Of a stretch of 64,000 nucleotides of DNA, positions 32,578-43,460 are shown piece by piece (position 1 is the first letter of the stretch; each line of letters begins with the position of its first letter). The DNA lies in the NCBI RefSeq assembly GCF_022682495.2, contig NC_071391.1, positions 123,981,896 through 124,045,895 of the forward strand. The letters are read 5' to 3'. Under the pieces are notes generated by a model. That model did no database searches. It was not told the DNA's origin and saw nothing but the letters and a program-made list of their open reading frames with translations. Source of the DNA: Desmodus rotundus. Its lineage: Eukaryota > Chordata > Mammalia > Chiroptera > Phyllostomidae. Made by a program: the position numbers and the translations under genes.

Positions 32578-32749
32578 CAGGGCTTCTCAAATGTTCATGT
32601 GCCTGTGAGTCACCTAGTGGTCTAGTTCAAGTGCAGTTCTGATTCATATGGACGAATGAATGGGACTGAGGTTGGATTTTTAAAAAAATCCTCCTAGATG
32701 GGGTAAAGCTGATGCTGGTGGTCCCCAGACCACATTTTATGTAGCTAAG
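32578..32749. mobile_element. MER5A-type hAT-Charlie element
   Basis: CAGGGCTTCTCAAATGTTCA, GTGAGTCACCTAGTGGTCTA, TGCAGTTCTGATTCATATGG and GCTGATGCTGGTGGTCCCCA match the MER5A order. 8-bp target duplication with one mismatch: CCCTAAAG (32,570-32,577) / CTCTAAAG (32,750-32,757). Confidence 0.88.
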
Positions 32750-32799
32750 CTCTAAAGGGTGCTTTCATTTATTGCTTCTTGTTCCAGAATTTCCAGTGC

Positions 32800-33205
32800 C
32801 CTCAGCTGACCTCAGCACTAAGGCCGGAGTCCTCCCTCTCCATCACGTATTGGCACTTCGTCACTGACCCCTCTCTCCAGCTCGGGTCCCACTGAGTTCT
32901 GTGTCCAGGAAATGCTTATTCCAGCTCTCAGGACTTTGCTTGAGCTGCTTCTGTGCCTGTAATACACCCCGTTCTGGTCCCTGCCAAGTGTGATCCCTTA
33001 TACCCTTCAGCGACCAACTTAACTGCTGCTTCCTCCGTGAAATCTGCCCCAAACTTGCCAGCTAGTATTGCTTCCTTCCTTCCCTGAATTCAGTTGGTGT
33101 AACCTTCAGTTTGGCTCTGATTACATCCTCTGTCATGTCATTAGCTGACTCTTTTGAAGATGTCTGTCTTATTTCTCCAAGTAGGTTGTAAGGCCCTGGA
33201 GGCCG
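32800..33205 (+). repeat. L2 LINE 3' part
   Basis: GCTTGAGCTGCTTCTGTGCC, CTTCCTCCGTGAAATCTGCC, TTATTTCTCCAAGTAGGTTG and TAAGGCCCTGGAGGCC follow L2 3' order. Confidence 0.75.
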
Positions 33206-33234
33206 TTGTTAAGGTTTCCCATTTTTTCTGCAGT

Positions 33235-33390
33235 CTAGACTTGGCTCTGCCATTAATTAACCACATCATCTTAGAAAAATCACTTTATTTCTCTGAGCCT
33301 TGGGTCCCTCATTTGTAAAATGAGGAGTTGAACTAACTCACAGACTGCTGAAAGCCTGTCTGCCTCCAAAATTCCTCGGTTCCATATGGT
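33235..33390 (+). repeat. MIR-type SINE
   Basis: GACTTGGCTCTGCCATTAAT, ATTTCTCTGAGCCTTGGGTC and CCTCATTTGTAAAATGAGGA. Confidence 0.85.
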
Positions 33391-33709
33391 TCTGACTGCC
33401 CTACGTTGCCTAGGACATGGTTGACATCCAAGAACACACCTAGTGGATTTAATTAAATTGAAATTTTAAGCAAGGAAAGGCTATATGTCCCCAGAGAGGT
33501 CGTGGATAAATGGCCCTGGGGCAAGGCAACAAATCATGGACTGTAGGAGAGATTCCTTCTTCCTGTGCCTCCCCCACTTCTTGGAGGCCTCTCCTCTGTG
33601 TCTGGAATTTGCCATCTCCTCTTAGCACTAGGTACTTCCCTCCTTCCATTTTTTTTACCAAGACTACAGAGAAAATAAAAAACAATGAGGGAAATGCATG
33701 TCTAGGGGT

Positions 33710-33800
33710 GTGAGAGAGAAACAGGAAAGGAAAGGGGTGGGAGAGAGGGAGTGGGGGAGGAGGGAAAGAGGCGGAGGAGGAGAAGAGCAGAACATGAGGT
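33710..33800. repeat. Purine-rich (GGGA/GGAA)n tract
   Basis: About 90 bp of G and A with few interruptions (GGAAAGGAAAGGGGTGGGAG). Confidence 0.85.
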
Positions 33801-33839
33801 CATAATCTGGAGGGACCAGACTTTGCAGAAATCATCTGT

Positions 33840-34110
33840 CACAGCAACCTAGCCACCAGAAGATGTAAATAAATTAAGATGGTAATTCCATCTCAGATTT
33901 GTGGTGTTGTGAGCAGCTCTTCCAAGCTCGGCTCTCACGGTGTGTGATGTCACCCGCATGCCTTGATGGAATTAGAGCCCTAATTTATTTATGGTTGGGG
34001 ATATGCTATTCCTTATGGCATTGCAATTGTCTTTATTTTATAGGCTGCTTGAAGCAATTTAATATGGTTGGATCCCGCAGAGGATGCATACCAGCAGAAA
34101 TTCAACAAGT
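33840..34110. other. Enhancer-like unique DNA
   Basis: No repeat signature. AATAAATTAAGATGGTAATT, GCCCTAATTTATTTATGG and CATTGCAATTGTC are the kind of short AT-rich cores seen in conserved developmental non-coding DNA. Inference from composition only. Confidence 0.3.
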
Positions 34111-35050
34111 GAGTGCTGGCTGGCTAGAGGCACCGCAGCGCTCCCTCCGCATGGACATCCAGCCGCCCACAGCCATTGAAGGCTTGCCAAAAATGGGTCT
34201 TCAGACTTTTTCCTCTCCCTCAGGGGCATCTCTCTCAGAAACAGGGACCTCTCCAGTGTGATAGTCAGGAGCCGTCACCGCAGGGGTCGTTCTCACAGAG
34301 ATCTGGCCACTCAACTGTGGAAACAAACCCTCAGCAGGATCAGATAAGTCCAGAGTTGGAGAACAACTACTCCACTCTTAGAGCTGAAGTGGGACATTGT
34401 TCAAACCACTCCACACCGTGCATGGAGGGGCCTAGACCAGCAAACAGTGTGAGAATTTGGAGGTAGAAGCCCTGTGTACAAGCTTTGGACACACTGCGTC
34501 ATCCTGGGCATTTCACTTCATGAAACTTCAGTCCTTACAGGTGAAATGGAAACAATATTTCATACGCATTGAGACCCAGTGCTGATGTAGGTAACATGCT
34601 TTGGTAGTCTCTGACTGCAGCTCCAACCTGGGGAGGCGGATCTCATTGTAGCACCAGCCTCCTTTGGAAGCTCTTGAACTCCCAAGGGGACCAAATCTCA
34701 GGACAGTACAGCCATCCGCTGATAGCCCACATGCCCCACCATTTGACCAACCATCACCATGGAGATCGATGGAGTGCTCTCTTGTTGAATACCTGGACAT
34801 CAGACTTCCCCAGGCTACCATGCCAGGGGTCCTTTCTCCCTTGTGACCTCTCCTCCATCCCCCTTCTGTAGGAGTAATAGACATGCTCCGCTCACTCAAT
34901 AGTTTTATACTTTAACTTGTCTTTCTTCCGAGCATTGTGAGCACTCATAGTATCCTGGAGCAATGTTCTCTTCTTTTTCAGTTTCAAGTTTCTAGAATGC
35001 TCTGGAGTCTCACTTGAGGAAGAAACAGCTAGGTGCAGAAAGAAACTGTG
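34111..35050. other. Unique DNA with a weak MIR-like stretch
   Basis: About 34,455-34,600 resembles a diverged MIR in sense (TGGACACACTGCGTCATCCT, GGGCATTTCACTTCATGAAA). Nothing else is recognised; frames are short. Confidence 0.4.
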
Positions 35051-35054
35051 ATGG

Positions 35055-35258
35055 AGCCCCGACTGGTGTGGCTCGGTTGCTTAGGTGTTGTCCTGCAAAA
35101 TAGAAGGTTACTGGTTCAGTGCCCAGTTAGGTCTCCAGTCAGGGCACACGTGAGTGTTAACTGATCAATATTTCTCTCTCACATCAATATTTCTCTCCCT
35201 CTCTTTCTCCCTCCCTTCTCCTCTCTAAAAAATAAATAAATAAAATCTTTTTAAAAAG
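35055..35258 (+). repeat. VES-type bat SINE
   Basis: AGCCCCGACTGGTGTGGCTC head, GGTCTCCAGTCAGGGCACAC, CTCCCTCTCTTTCTCCCTCC and AAATAAATAAATAAAATC tail. The head is more diverged than in other copies and no clear target duplication is seen. Confidence 0.9.
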
Positions 35259-35339
35259 GAACTAGAGTTGAGAATATATTACTTAACTATACCTAATTCC
35301 TGTGAGACAAAGCTATATGTATTTAAAGAAATAGTCAAA

Positions 35340-35396
35340 CGATGAAAGAATGGAAGAAAGGAAGAAAAAAAGAAAGGAAGGAAGAAAGCAGGAAAT
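35340..35396. repeat. Purine-rich (GAAA/GGAA)n tract
   Basis: GGAAGAAAGGAAGAAAAAAA-like text; simple repeat. Confidence 0.8.
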
Positions 35397-35885
35397 TTTA
35401 TACAACTGTACACCTTAGCATATACTGCAATTTCCTCACCTATGAAATGGGGAGTCTTCACCAGATGTCTCTGGTAGTCACATCCAGTTAATAATATCCT
35501 GCAGGTCTATAGTTTATATCAGCATTGGCAATACATTATATAGGGTTCACCACTCATAGCGGACACCATTAATTAACCATAGCACTAATCTATGTGCTTC
35601 AAACAATCCCTTCCTCAATCATGTTACCACATGAGATATAGCCCATTTGCCTCCTGGGTTTACTCATTCAGCCATAAAACTATCGTTGACTAACCACTTT
35701 TTTTCTATTTAAAAAAATGTATTTTCCTACCTTCTCTATTCCCTCAGCTCCCCCAGAGACCATTACCATGAGGGAAATTCTATAAGAAAAATACAAAATG
35801 CAATGGGTAACATGATTTTTAGATGAGGAGTGGCATCATGGAAGAAGTAACACTTGATATACTATTAAAACTACAAAACCAATAA
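35397..35885. other. Unique DNA, no gene seen
   Basis: AT-rich. CACCATTAATTAACCATAGC at 35,565-35,584 is a palindromic TTAATTAA core. No other signal. Confidence 0.35.
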
Positions 35886-35889
35886 CCAC

Positions 35890-36090
35890 TCCATTTAGCA
35901 GAGGACCTGCCACATGACAGGCATTGAGCTTTCCCTTGATCTTACCAATCTGAACAATAATTCTTTGAGATCTTTGTTATTTTTCTCATCTTACAGATAA
36001 GGAAACGGAGGCTCAGAGGAGCTAAGTCATTTGCCCTGGGTCATAAAGCACACAAGCCTCACAGCTGGGACTCACCACTGAAGGCCACAG
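35890..36090 (-). repeat. MIR SINE, antisense
   Basis: GAGGACCTGCCACATGACAG, CATCTTACAGATAAGGAAAC, GGAGGCTCAGAGGAGCTAAG and CATTTGCCCTGGGTCATAAA. Confidence 0.88.
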
Positions 36091-36139
36091 TGGGTAGAAT
36101 TTTCACAGGAAACAGAAGAGGCTCTGATTAGTAGCCCCC

Positions 36140-36725
36140 CAAAATGAAATATTTAGGTATAGATTTAACAAAATATATACAAGATTTATATGAGGAACAC
36201 TACGAAGCTCTGGTGGAAGATATCAAACATGTCAAACCCTGATGAAAGGTATCTCCATCAAATAAATGAAGAGAAATTCCATGTATATGGACAGGAAGTC
36301 TCAAAATTGTCAAGATGTCAGTTCTTCCCAACTTCCTCTAAGATCTGATACAACCCCAATTAAACTCACAGCAAGTTATTTATGGGTTTTGACAAATGAT
36401 TCTAAAGTTTATATGGGGAGGCAGAAGACCCAGAATAGGCAACACAATATCGACAGAGAATAACAAAGTCAGAGGACTGAAACTACCAAATGCCAAGACC
36501 TACAGTGAAGCCACAGTAATCCAGACAATGCAGTAGTACTGGCAAAAGAACAGACAAGTAGAATCGGTAGCGCCGAATAGAAGGCCCCAGTGACAGACCC
36601 ACATAATTGTAGTCAACTGATCTTTGGCAAAGGAGCAAAGGTTGTCTTTTTGACAAATGGTGCTGGAACAACTGGATATCTACATGCAAAAAAAAAATGA
36701 ATCTAGATACATACCTTATATCCCT
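36140..36725 (+). mobile_element. L1 ORF2 fragment, decayed
   Basis: Sense ORF2 text: TTAGGTATAGATTTAACAAA, TGTATATGGACAGGAAGTCT-like, CCAATTAAACTCACAGCAAG, AGTAATCCAGACAATGCAGT and GGTGCTGGAACAACTGGATA. Multiple stops and frameshifts; no 3'UTR. Confidence 0.9.
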
Positions 36726-37534
36726 CATAGGTAGAACTAGAGGGGATGATGGGATGGAAGAGGCTCTAGGAAAAGGAAATTGGATGATTGTTTAAAACAC
36801 ATTGCAATTAATAAGCAAATTGTCCATGAATAATCAGATCAATATAAGACGAGCACACAAGGAAAGCAGGGCCATTGGAAGGCAGGTGGGTTCATCCCAG
36901 AGCAGACAAGCCACCTACGGTCATGGAGTGCTTACCTGGGCCAAGAGGAAGAAACAATGAATCTGCTAGGAAATTCTTGCAGACTGGGGGGCCCTGTGCC
37001 TTATTCCTGCAATCTTGTTACAGAACGGGTCAGGCCTTAATGCTGGGCTTGTGTGCTCTCTCCTTGGGAGGGCTTCGAGGATGGATGGTGACTGGATGGG
37101 CAGGTTCCAGGGTGGGAACCTGGAAAATAATGTTGGTATTCTGCAAAATAATTTCTTGAGGCAGCTATGAACAATGGGTGGGGGTGGGGACAAATGGCAG
37201 TGCGGGATTCTCAGTGGGAAATGACAGAGCAGGACAACCCCTAAGATCTCCTTCCAACAACCTGAGCAGGTCGGGGGGTGCCATGAGGAGGGAATAAAGA
37301 AATTGGAGGCCAGTTCCAAACCTGATGTTAACAGAATTTCCGGGCTTTCTGGATGAGGATGCAGAGTGAGGGAAAGGCTGCTGAATGGCTAGCCAGTTTC
37401 AGAATGGTTGCTGAAGTGATGGCTGGTGGCCTCTTTGGGGGCAGCTGAGGATTAATGGGCTTACTTCTCAGCAAGAGACACTGGGGAGGACCCTCAGTGA
37501 GTGAGGGCTCCACAGTCAGGGTGTCCTCTCCATC
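36726..37534. other. Unique DNA, no gene seen
   Basis: No repeat or exon recognised. Overlapping frames on both strands at 36,875-37,319 lack domains. Confidence 0.4.
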
Positions 37535-37850
37535 AGTCCAACTCCTGGGCCTCAGCTTCCTCATTTTTAACAAAGATTTTAATTTATTATTTATTTTTAG
37601 ACAGAGAGGAAGGGAGGGAGAAAGAGAGGGAGAGAAGCATCAATGTGTAGTTGCCTCTTGCACACCCTCTAGTGGGCACCTGGCCTGCAACCCAGGCATG
37701 TGCCCTGACTGGGAATAGAACTGGTGACCCTTTGGTTTGCAGGTCGGAGCTCAATCCACTGAGCCACACCAGCTGGAGCTTCCTCATTTTGAAATGAGAC
37801 TCTTGGGTTAGGTGACTGCCCAATGTGCCTTCCAACTATAAGTTCTGTCC
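37535..37850 (+). repeat. MIR-type SINE split by a VES SINE
   Basis: CCTGGGCCTCAGCTTCCTCA before, and GAAATGAGACTCTTGGGTTA, GGTGACTGCCCAATGTGCCT, TCCAACTATAAGTTCT after the younger SINE, in MIR/MIR3-like order. Confidence 0.7.
37568..37776 (-). repeat. VES-type bat SINE, antisense
   Basis: TTTATTATTTATTTTTAGAC tail side, GGGAGGGAGAAAGAGAGGGA, TGTGCCCTGACTGGGAATAG and CCACTGAGCCACACCAGCTG head. Perfect 14-bp target duplication AGCTTCCTCATTTT at 37,554-37,567 and 37,777-37,790. Confidence 0.96.
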
Positions 37851-38600
37851 TTCATGAGAAGACACAGATAGCCCTTGTCTTTAGGAACTGGGAGTGGAAA
37901 TAGGAGGCTCAGACAGAGCACACCAGTGTGGAAATGTATTGCTCAGACAGTAAATGTGGAGAGGAGGGGGTGAGCTTGGGCAGCTGGCCAGTGCTTGGGG
38001 AAGCTTGGAGCTGGGGCCTGAGCTACAGGGCTGAGCGGAGCCAAAGTCTCTGATTGGGACACAGGTCAGACTCTGGCTGTGGTGATGATGCCAGATCCAC
38101 AGCTACCCAGGTGTCTCCCCATTCTCACAGTGGCACTAGGGGTCCTAGATCGGGAGCTGCAGTGGCCTCAGAGACCCTGCTCCTTTTGAGCTCAGTGACT
38201 CCCTGCCTCTTTGGGCCACTGAGAAGCTAACCTGCGGGCCCTGAGAGGAGGCTCAGCCAGCATCTTGAACTCATTTTCCAGCACGAGGGGGTCTGGTTTT
38301 ATGTCACAGTCCAAGGCACGTGTTTACTCAGCTTCTCTGCTCCCCAGCCCAAGGAAAGATAACTGAACCTGATGGATAACCACTAATTGGATCATTACCT
38401 TCATTTTGAAATGATTGCCCCTGGCCCTCGGGGCATCAGTTCCGAGCTGGGACCCCCAATCCGGCCCAAGGCAGGCTGTGGAGTGGAGGACGGTTCCATC
38501 AGCTCAGACCCCAGCAGCACTGGGACCCCATGAGGACTTGCAGCTGTGCTCCTGCCAAACTGTCCCCGCCCCACAGCCCGCTCCCCAACCCCTCCTGGAC
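37851..38600. other. Unique DNA, no gene seen
   Basis: Moderately GC-rich, no recognised repeat or exon. Confidence 0.4.
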
Positions 38601-38890
38601 TCCATGTACCCAGCCAGTCAATGTGCACCTTGCTTCTGCTGCACACCTTCTCAAGTGCCCTCCAGTCCTTGACCCCAGGGGTCCCAGGGAATGCCAGTTC
38701 GCACACCCCTCCTCTCTGCCTTTCTGAGGACCCCTCCCTCAGTGCTCCACCTCCCCATTTCTTTTGTACACAGTTTACTTCCCCAGACAGAGAACCGGGT
38801 CCTGGAAGGCAGGCTCACCTTTCGTTCCTGCGGTGCCTTGGCGTTGCTGGCACCGGGCTGGGCACACTGTTGTGGCTCATTGGTTGATTG
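38600..38890 (+). repeat. L2-like LINE 3' relic
   Basis: CCTCTCTGCCTTTCTGAGGA, GGGTCCTGGAAGGCAGGCTC and GGCACCGGGCTGGGCACACT resemble the L2 tail. The usual AATAAATATTTG end is lost. Confidence 0.45.
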
Positions 38891-39129
38891 ATGCTATGGG
38901 GCAGGAGGCACAGGCAGGAAGGGAGGGCAATTGATTCCAGCTGAGGAAGAGGGGGGCAGGCGCAGGCTGAGGGTGATGGATTCCGGGAGGGTGGGGGCTA
39001 GAGGCTCAGTAGCGCTGAAGGAGCCCCCATGCCTCTGCCCTTGTGGCTCAGACCTGTGAGCCTGGGTTAAAAAAAGTAGTTTACAGAAGAACTCTCTCTG
39101 AGAGTGGTGAAAGAAATGACCATAACTCC

Positions 39130-39265
39130 TGGGATAAAATATGACAGTCATTAAAAATGCTTTGAAGAATATTTAATGGTATAGGGAAGGATTCATACCA
39201 AATGAGTGAAAGAAACCAAGTCACAAAAGATAATGTACCACATAATTCTATTAAAAACTGTTAAA
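39130..39265 (+). mobile_element. Small L1M 3' fragment
   Basis: AAGAATATTTAATGGTATAG and AAAGATAATGTACCACATAA resemble an old L1 3' region. Confidence 0.4.
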
Positions 39266-39284
39266 ACATACAAGATAGGAAGCT

Positions 39285-39480
39285 GGTGGCTGACATGTAT
39301 TGGGCCCTATTGCTTGCCCTGCATCGTGCTATGTGACCTCAGGCAGTCTTCCTATCAATCCTAGGAGCTGGGTGCTAGCTCATTTTACATAATCCTATTC
39401 TATATATGTGGAAACTGAGGCACAGAAATGAAGTACCTTTCCCAACTTTCTATCTTGAAGCCGTTAGAGCTCTGAGTTTC
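39285..39480 (-). repeat. MIR SINE, antisense
   Basis: ACATGTATTGGGCCCTATTG, CTGCATCGTGCTATGTGACC, TATGTGGAAACTGAGGCACA and GAAATGAAGTACC. Confidence 0.8.
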
Positions 39481-39859
39481 TTCTGGTGCCTGGAGAGCCC
39501 TCACACAGAAGAACCAGGTCAAAACTGTCTAAAGCCACGTTCTATGGAGAGATGTTAGAGGTCTGCTATGGGGAAGAAGGGTCAGCTGTGCTCAGTGTGT
39601 CCTGAGGTTGGGGACGGGGAGGCCGACTGTGGCTGACTAGGAGGAAGAGCAACTTCCTAACTGCTGCTGGTCAGGGAGGAAGCCTGCATCCCTGGATGTG
39701 AGCAAGAATGAGCTGGGGAAAGGATTTCACATTGGGATGACCTCTGAGGACTTCTAATCCTCACAGTCTAGGAGAAATGGAAATGAAATCCAGGGTATTC
39801 CTTGGCCAGGTGCCTGGGCAGAGAACCAGGGACTCAGGAGCTGTTCTTTTATCCCTATT

Positions 39860-40225
39860 AAGCACTGCATGTTTGGGTCTCCCCAGTAAATATGTTGAAA
39901 ACCTACCCCCCAATGTGATGGTATTGGGAGGTGGGGCCTCTGTTAGATGATTTGTATTAGCTGAGGGCATGAGGGTGGGACCTCATGAATGGGATTAGGG
40001 CCCTCATAAGAGTCAGGAGAGAGCTTGCTTCTTCTCTCACCCTCTTAGCCTTGTGAGGATAGAAGAAAACAGCCATCTGCATTCCAGAAGAGGGCCGTTA
40101 GCAGAACACCACTGTGCTGGCATCCTCATCTTACACTTCTAGCCTCCAAATGGTGACAAATAAATTTCTGTTGTTTAAGCCCCATAGTCTCTGCTACTTT
40201 GGTATAGCAGCCCAAGCTGCCTACA
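39860..40225 (+). mobile_element. MaLR-type LTR (MLT1/MST-like)
   Basis: TAAATATGTTGAAAACCTAC, CCCAATGTGATGGTATTGGG, AGGTGGGGCCTCTGTTAGAT, TGAATGGGATTAGGGCCCTC and ACAAATAAATTTCTGTTGTT (poly-A signal region). No internal sequence. Confidence 0.8.
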
Positions 40226-42244
40226 GAGCACCCTCTGGGTGACAGGTGCCTTACCCAGGCACTCCTTCAGATTTCCTTGAGAGAGTACAGACCACAGCCT
40301 CTTCTAGTCGTCTCTGTCTCTCAAACACACATGTGTTCCATGAGCTAAATGCCCTGGAACCCAAGATCAAGTTCCTACATTGGGGCACCCAGGGCAAGCT
40401 TAGGCAATGAAACTAAACATTTTAGAGAAGGGTCATGCTAAGCTGATAACAGTGTTATCCTGCAGAAAAAGGCTCAGGATAGAGAGACTGAGTCTTTTTG
40501 CCTTCTGTGGTTTCCTGAGATGTTACATAAATGCAGCCAATCTGGGCCTGGGCGGTCCAAGAGGTGTGTGTGTAGTGGGATGGGGGAGGGACCATGTCAC
40601 CTGACTGAGATATGCAGAGTCCACTCACATTTTTCTGGGCAGTGTCCTGACCTTTAAAGAGGACACTGGGCTGAGAAATTCAAGCCGACATCATCCTGTT
40701 GTCTCACAGTGCTCACTGGTGTTGATGGTGGTGTTTGGTAATCAGTCAACCAGCCTGTCTTTATTGCCTGGTAATTGTGTATTCAGCCTTGTATGTGCAT
40801 GTGTGTATGTGTATGTGGTCACGAGTGTACATGTTTATGTGTGTGTGTTTGAGGGGGTGAGGCATGAAGAGAAGGCACAACCTTGCTCTGGAAGTAAGAT
40901 GGACCCAGGAGGAAACCGTTCACAGTAAACCCAAAAGGCTGGACACTGTCCGTTATGAGTTGGGGGAGACAAGCATTGCTTGTCTGCATGGAAGAGTTGA
41001 GCATGAAGCGGCATGTGCCTGCTGTCTGAAAAAGGCCTGGGAGGCTCTATGACTCTTACACTTAGTAAAATGCCCTTTTACCTTGTGTTTTAAAAGTGGT
41101 CATTGAATGCTCTCCGATGTGGAAGGATTTGACATGAAAACAGATGTAAGTTCAAACCCTGGCACATTGGCCAGCTCCTCAGGCTGAGTCTCTCTTTCTT
41201 CACGCCCTCTCCTCTGTATTTTTTTACCCCTCACTCCCCTTGAGTTAAACCTGTGGGGCAAATGCTCCTCTTATTTTGCGCCTTACACAGCACTGTTTTT
41301 CTTTCTGCTGGGGAGTGAGGTGGCATGTCCAGGTATTGAACATCTTGAATGAGAGAGCCGTGATGCTAGACACTGTTTGGGGTTGAAAGGTGAGCGAGAC
41401 TCAGTCTTTATCCTTGTGGGTGACACCGCAGAGCCACAAGGAGAGGGGAGGTCAAGGATGGCACTGCAGCTTCATGCTTGGGTGGCATGGGTGCTGTGAG
41501 CAGAGGTAGGGAGTGTGAGGGAGAGGGGATGATTTAGGGGAATGATGGGTCAATGTTTGCTCGGCCTGACTTTGGAGAACTTTTGATAGAACCAAGTGGT
41601 GATACAAAGCACTGTCCAAGCCCCGGAATGCTTGTCCTTTCTCACCGACCCCGGCGCAGACTGGCCAGGCGGGCATGCAGCCTGACATCCAACCCATTCT
41701 CTGCTCTTCCCTGCCCTTCCTTCACAGAAACCTGACCTCCTCCCCTGCCTTCTCTGGTTACTTACTACTGGGCTCCATGGGAAGCATCCAGAATGCTACC
41801 ATATGCAGGGATGTCTACCCAGTCTGTGATGAAAACAGTGTGAGGCCCTTTGGCCTGACCTGTCAGTGGTCCTCTCTCTCTTCCCACTGAGACATTGCCG
41901 CCTCCCCCCCGCCCCCACAATGTGTAAGAAGGGCCCATCCAGAGCGCCCCCATCTGCCTCGGGCTGATTCTCAAGGCTCCTCTGACCCGTCTGATGTGAC
42001 CTGGTGCTGATCAGCTCCCATTTCCTCATCTCCCCTGACATGGTCTATCCTTGGATCCCCGGTTTCTTCCCTTGTCCTGACCTTGCCCTCCTCCTTCTCC
42101 TGAGCTTTAGGCCCAGGAGAAGGTGTGGGCTCCACAGGCTTTGTCAGTGCTTCCTTTAAATTCACCGACCAATTTTAGCTACTGGAAACCAGTCAGTTCC
42201 AGATTGCACGCTGTCCTTCAGACAGCTCAGGCTCCCTCTGTATT
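40226..42244. other. Unique DNA with a degenerate TG tract; no gene seen
   Basis: Imperfect TG/TA repeats at 40,795-40,850. The remainder shows no recognised repeat. Frames at 41,452-42,165 on both strands overlap and lack domains. Confidence 0.45.
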
Positions 42245-42245
42245 T

Positions 42246-42600
42246 ATTTAACATATATTAACTTATTTATTAGAGGCTAGCAATGTTTCAAATTGTGGAG
42301 CTCCTACTGGTCTTTCAAGTCCTTCGGTTTTCTGATGGCAGACTTGACTGTGACGGCAGAAGTGGTGCTGGAGGTCCAGGCACCACCAGCCACTGTTTTC
42401 CTGCAGGAACCACAGTGGCAGATCCGCACAGCTTGCCTCTTCATCTAGTTTTGCCACAGAAGGGTCAAGTGTACTTGGTGTGCAGGCTGATCTCAATTTT
42501 CTTTATCATTTTCCTGAGGGAAGGGCCATAATGGGTCTGGTAGTTACCAATAATGATGAGCTCCTTGGTGTGTTTAGTTATGTTGCTGCAAACTAGGTTG
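42246..42600 (-). pseudogene. RPL37A: RPL37A processed pseudogene
   Basis: The minus strand holds an intronless copy of the ribosomal protein L37a message. The start codon equivalent is ATA (42,579-42,581) instead of ATG, the stop equivalent is TAG at 42,304-42,306, and the 3'UTR with its AATAAA region runs to about 42,248. The frame spans 278 bases where the intact one has 279. Recognisable segments are [15 protein letters not shown] and CGKT, and after a 1-base deletion HCGSC-type zinc-ribbon text and the [13 protein letters not shown] C-terminus; the C-terminal KDQ codons remain. Cys codon TGC is changed to a stop (TGA) right after KYT, which destroys the zinc ribbon. The A-rich tail is nearly gone. 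This is a dead retrocopy, older than the transposons beside it or of similar age. Confidence 0.93.
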
Positions 42601-42646
42601 GAACCCACAGAGGCAGCTGCCGTCTTCTAAATGATTCCTCTGATTA

Positions 42647-42960
42647 CCTGTATTTTGCTGTGTAAATGAGCACTTTTTTGCCCAAATTTTTGAGGGAAAA
42701 ATAAAAAAATGTGAATTATACACGGCGTAGTACATGAAATACCTCGTATCTGTTCTTGTGTTTTGTAATGATTTATTACATAAAATTTCTTGTACCATAA
42801 TATATTCAAAAATGAATGCTAAAATTCCTTTATAATACAAAAACAAGTATCTAAATATAAGTAAATAAGTAATTGAATTAAAAAATTAAAACAAAAGATG
42901 TTTTTCCCCTGAAAGTTTGGGCCAAAATTGTGGGTGCGCATTATACATGGCAAAATACGG
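42647..42960. mobile_element. 314-bp non-autonomous DNA transposon with long TIRs
   Basis: The ends are long inverted repeats. The left end reads CCTGTATTTTGCTGTGTAAA, and the right end reverse-complements to CCGTATTTTGCCATGTATAA; similarity continues for about 55 bp (GCGCAC/GAGCAC, TTTTGCCCAAA/TTTGGCCCAAA, GAGGGAAAAA/AGGGGAAAAA). TA lies directly outside both ends (42,645-42,646 and 42,961-42,962), as for Tc1/mariner-type insertion. The interior is AT-rich with no transposase frame. The family is not named with confidence. Confidence 0.85.
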
Positions 42961-43189
42961 TACTCCACGGGGCTGGTTCTGATTCTTGTTCATGATTCTA
43001 ATCTTGCTGGTCAAGGTGACAACTGCTGTCTTGTATCTTCCCAATGGCACGGTATCTTTAGCTCTTCTCTTCCCTTCCCCCACTCTTCCTTGTATCCATC
43101 TGGAGAAGGGAGGGGAAAACCAGGAGCTGGGTATTTTCTGTTGTTTCTGTTTCTGTCTTCTCATTTAAGCTTCTCTCCTACTCGGTGCT

Positions 43190-43310
43190 GTTCTTTCCCA
43201 CAAAGGAATCTGAGGCTCAGAGAGTTACCTCAGGTGTCCGAGGTCTCACCTGTGGTGAGGCTGAGCTGGGTTAGAAACTAGTCTCTCTGGTTCCAAGGCC
43301 CCAGCTTGAG
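43190..43310 (-). repeat. MIR SINE fragment, antisense
   Basis: AAGGAATCTGAGGCTCAGAG, AGTTACCTCAGGTGTCCGAG and GTCTCACCTGTGGTGAGGCT. Confidence 0.7.
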
Positions 43311-43315
43311 ATTTG

Positions 43316-43460
43316 TTGTGGGTCAAACTGTGTCTCTCAAAAAGAAATATTGAAGTGTTAACGCCTGGTACCTGTGAGTGTAACCTTATTTGGAAACAAG
43401 GTCTTTGTAGATGAGAAAAAGTTGTCAGGAGATCATACTGGATTAGGGCTCACCCTAGTC
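43316..43460 (+). mobile_element. MLT1-type (MaLR) LTR, left part
   Basis: TGGGTCAAACTGTGTCTCTC, AATATTGAAGTGTTAACGCC, TGTAACCTTATTTGGAAACA, AGGTCTTTGTAGATGAG and ATCATACTGGATTAGGGC. Interrupted at 43,460 by a hAT-like element and resumed at 43,943. Confidence 0.88.

Noticed and set aside
35055..35258. Target-site duplication for this SINE
   Set aside because: The best pairing (AAAGAAACT against AAAGGAACT) breaks down after nine bases; not convincing.
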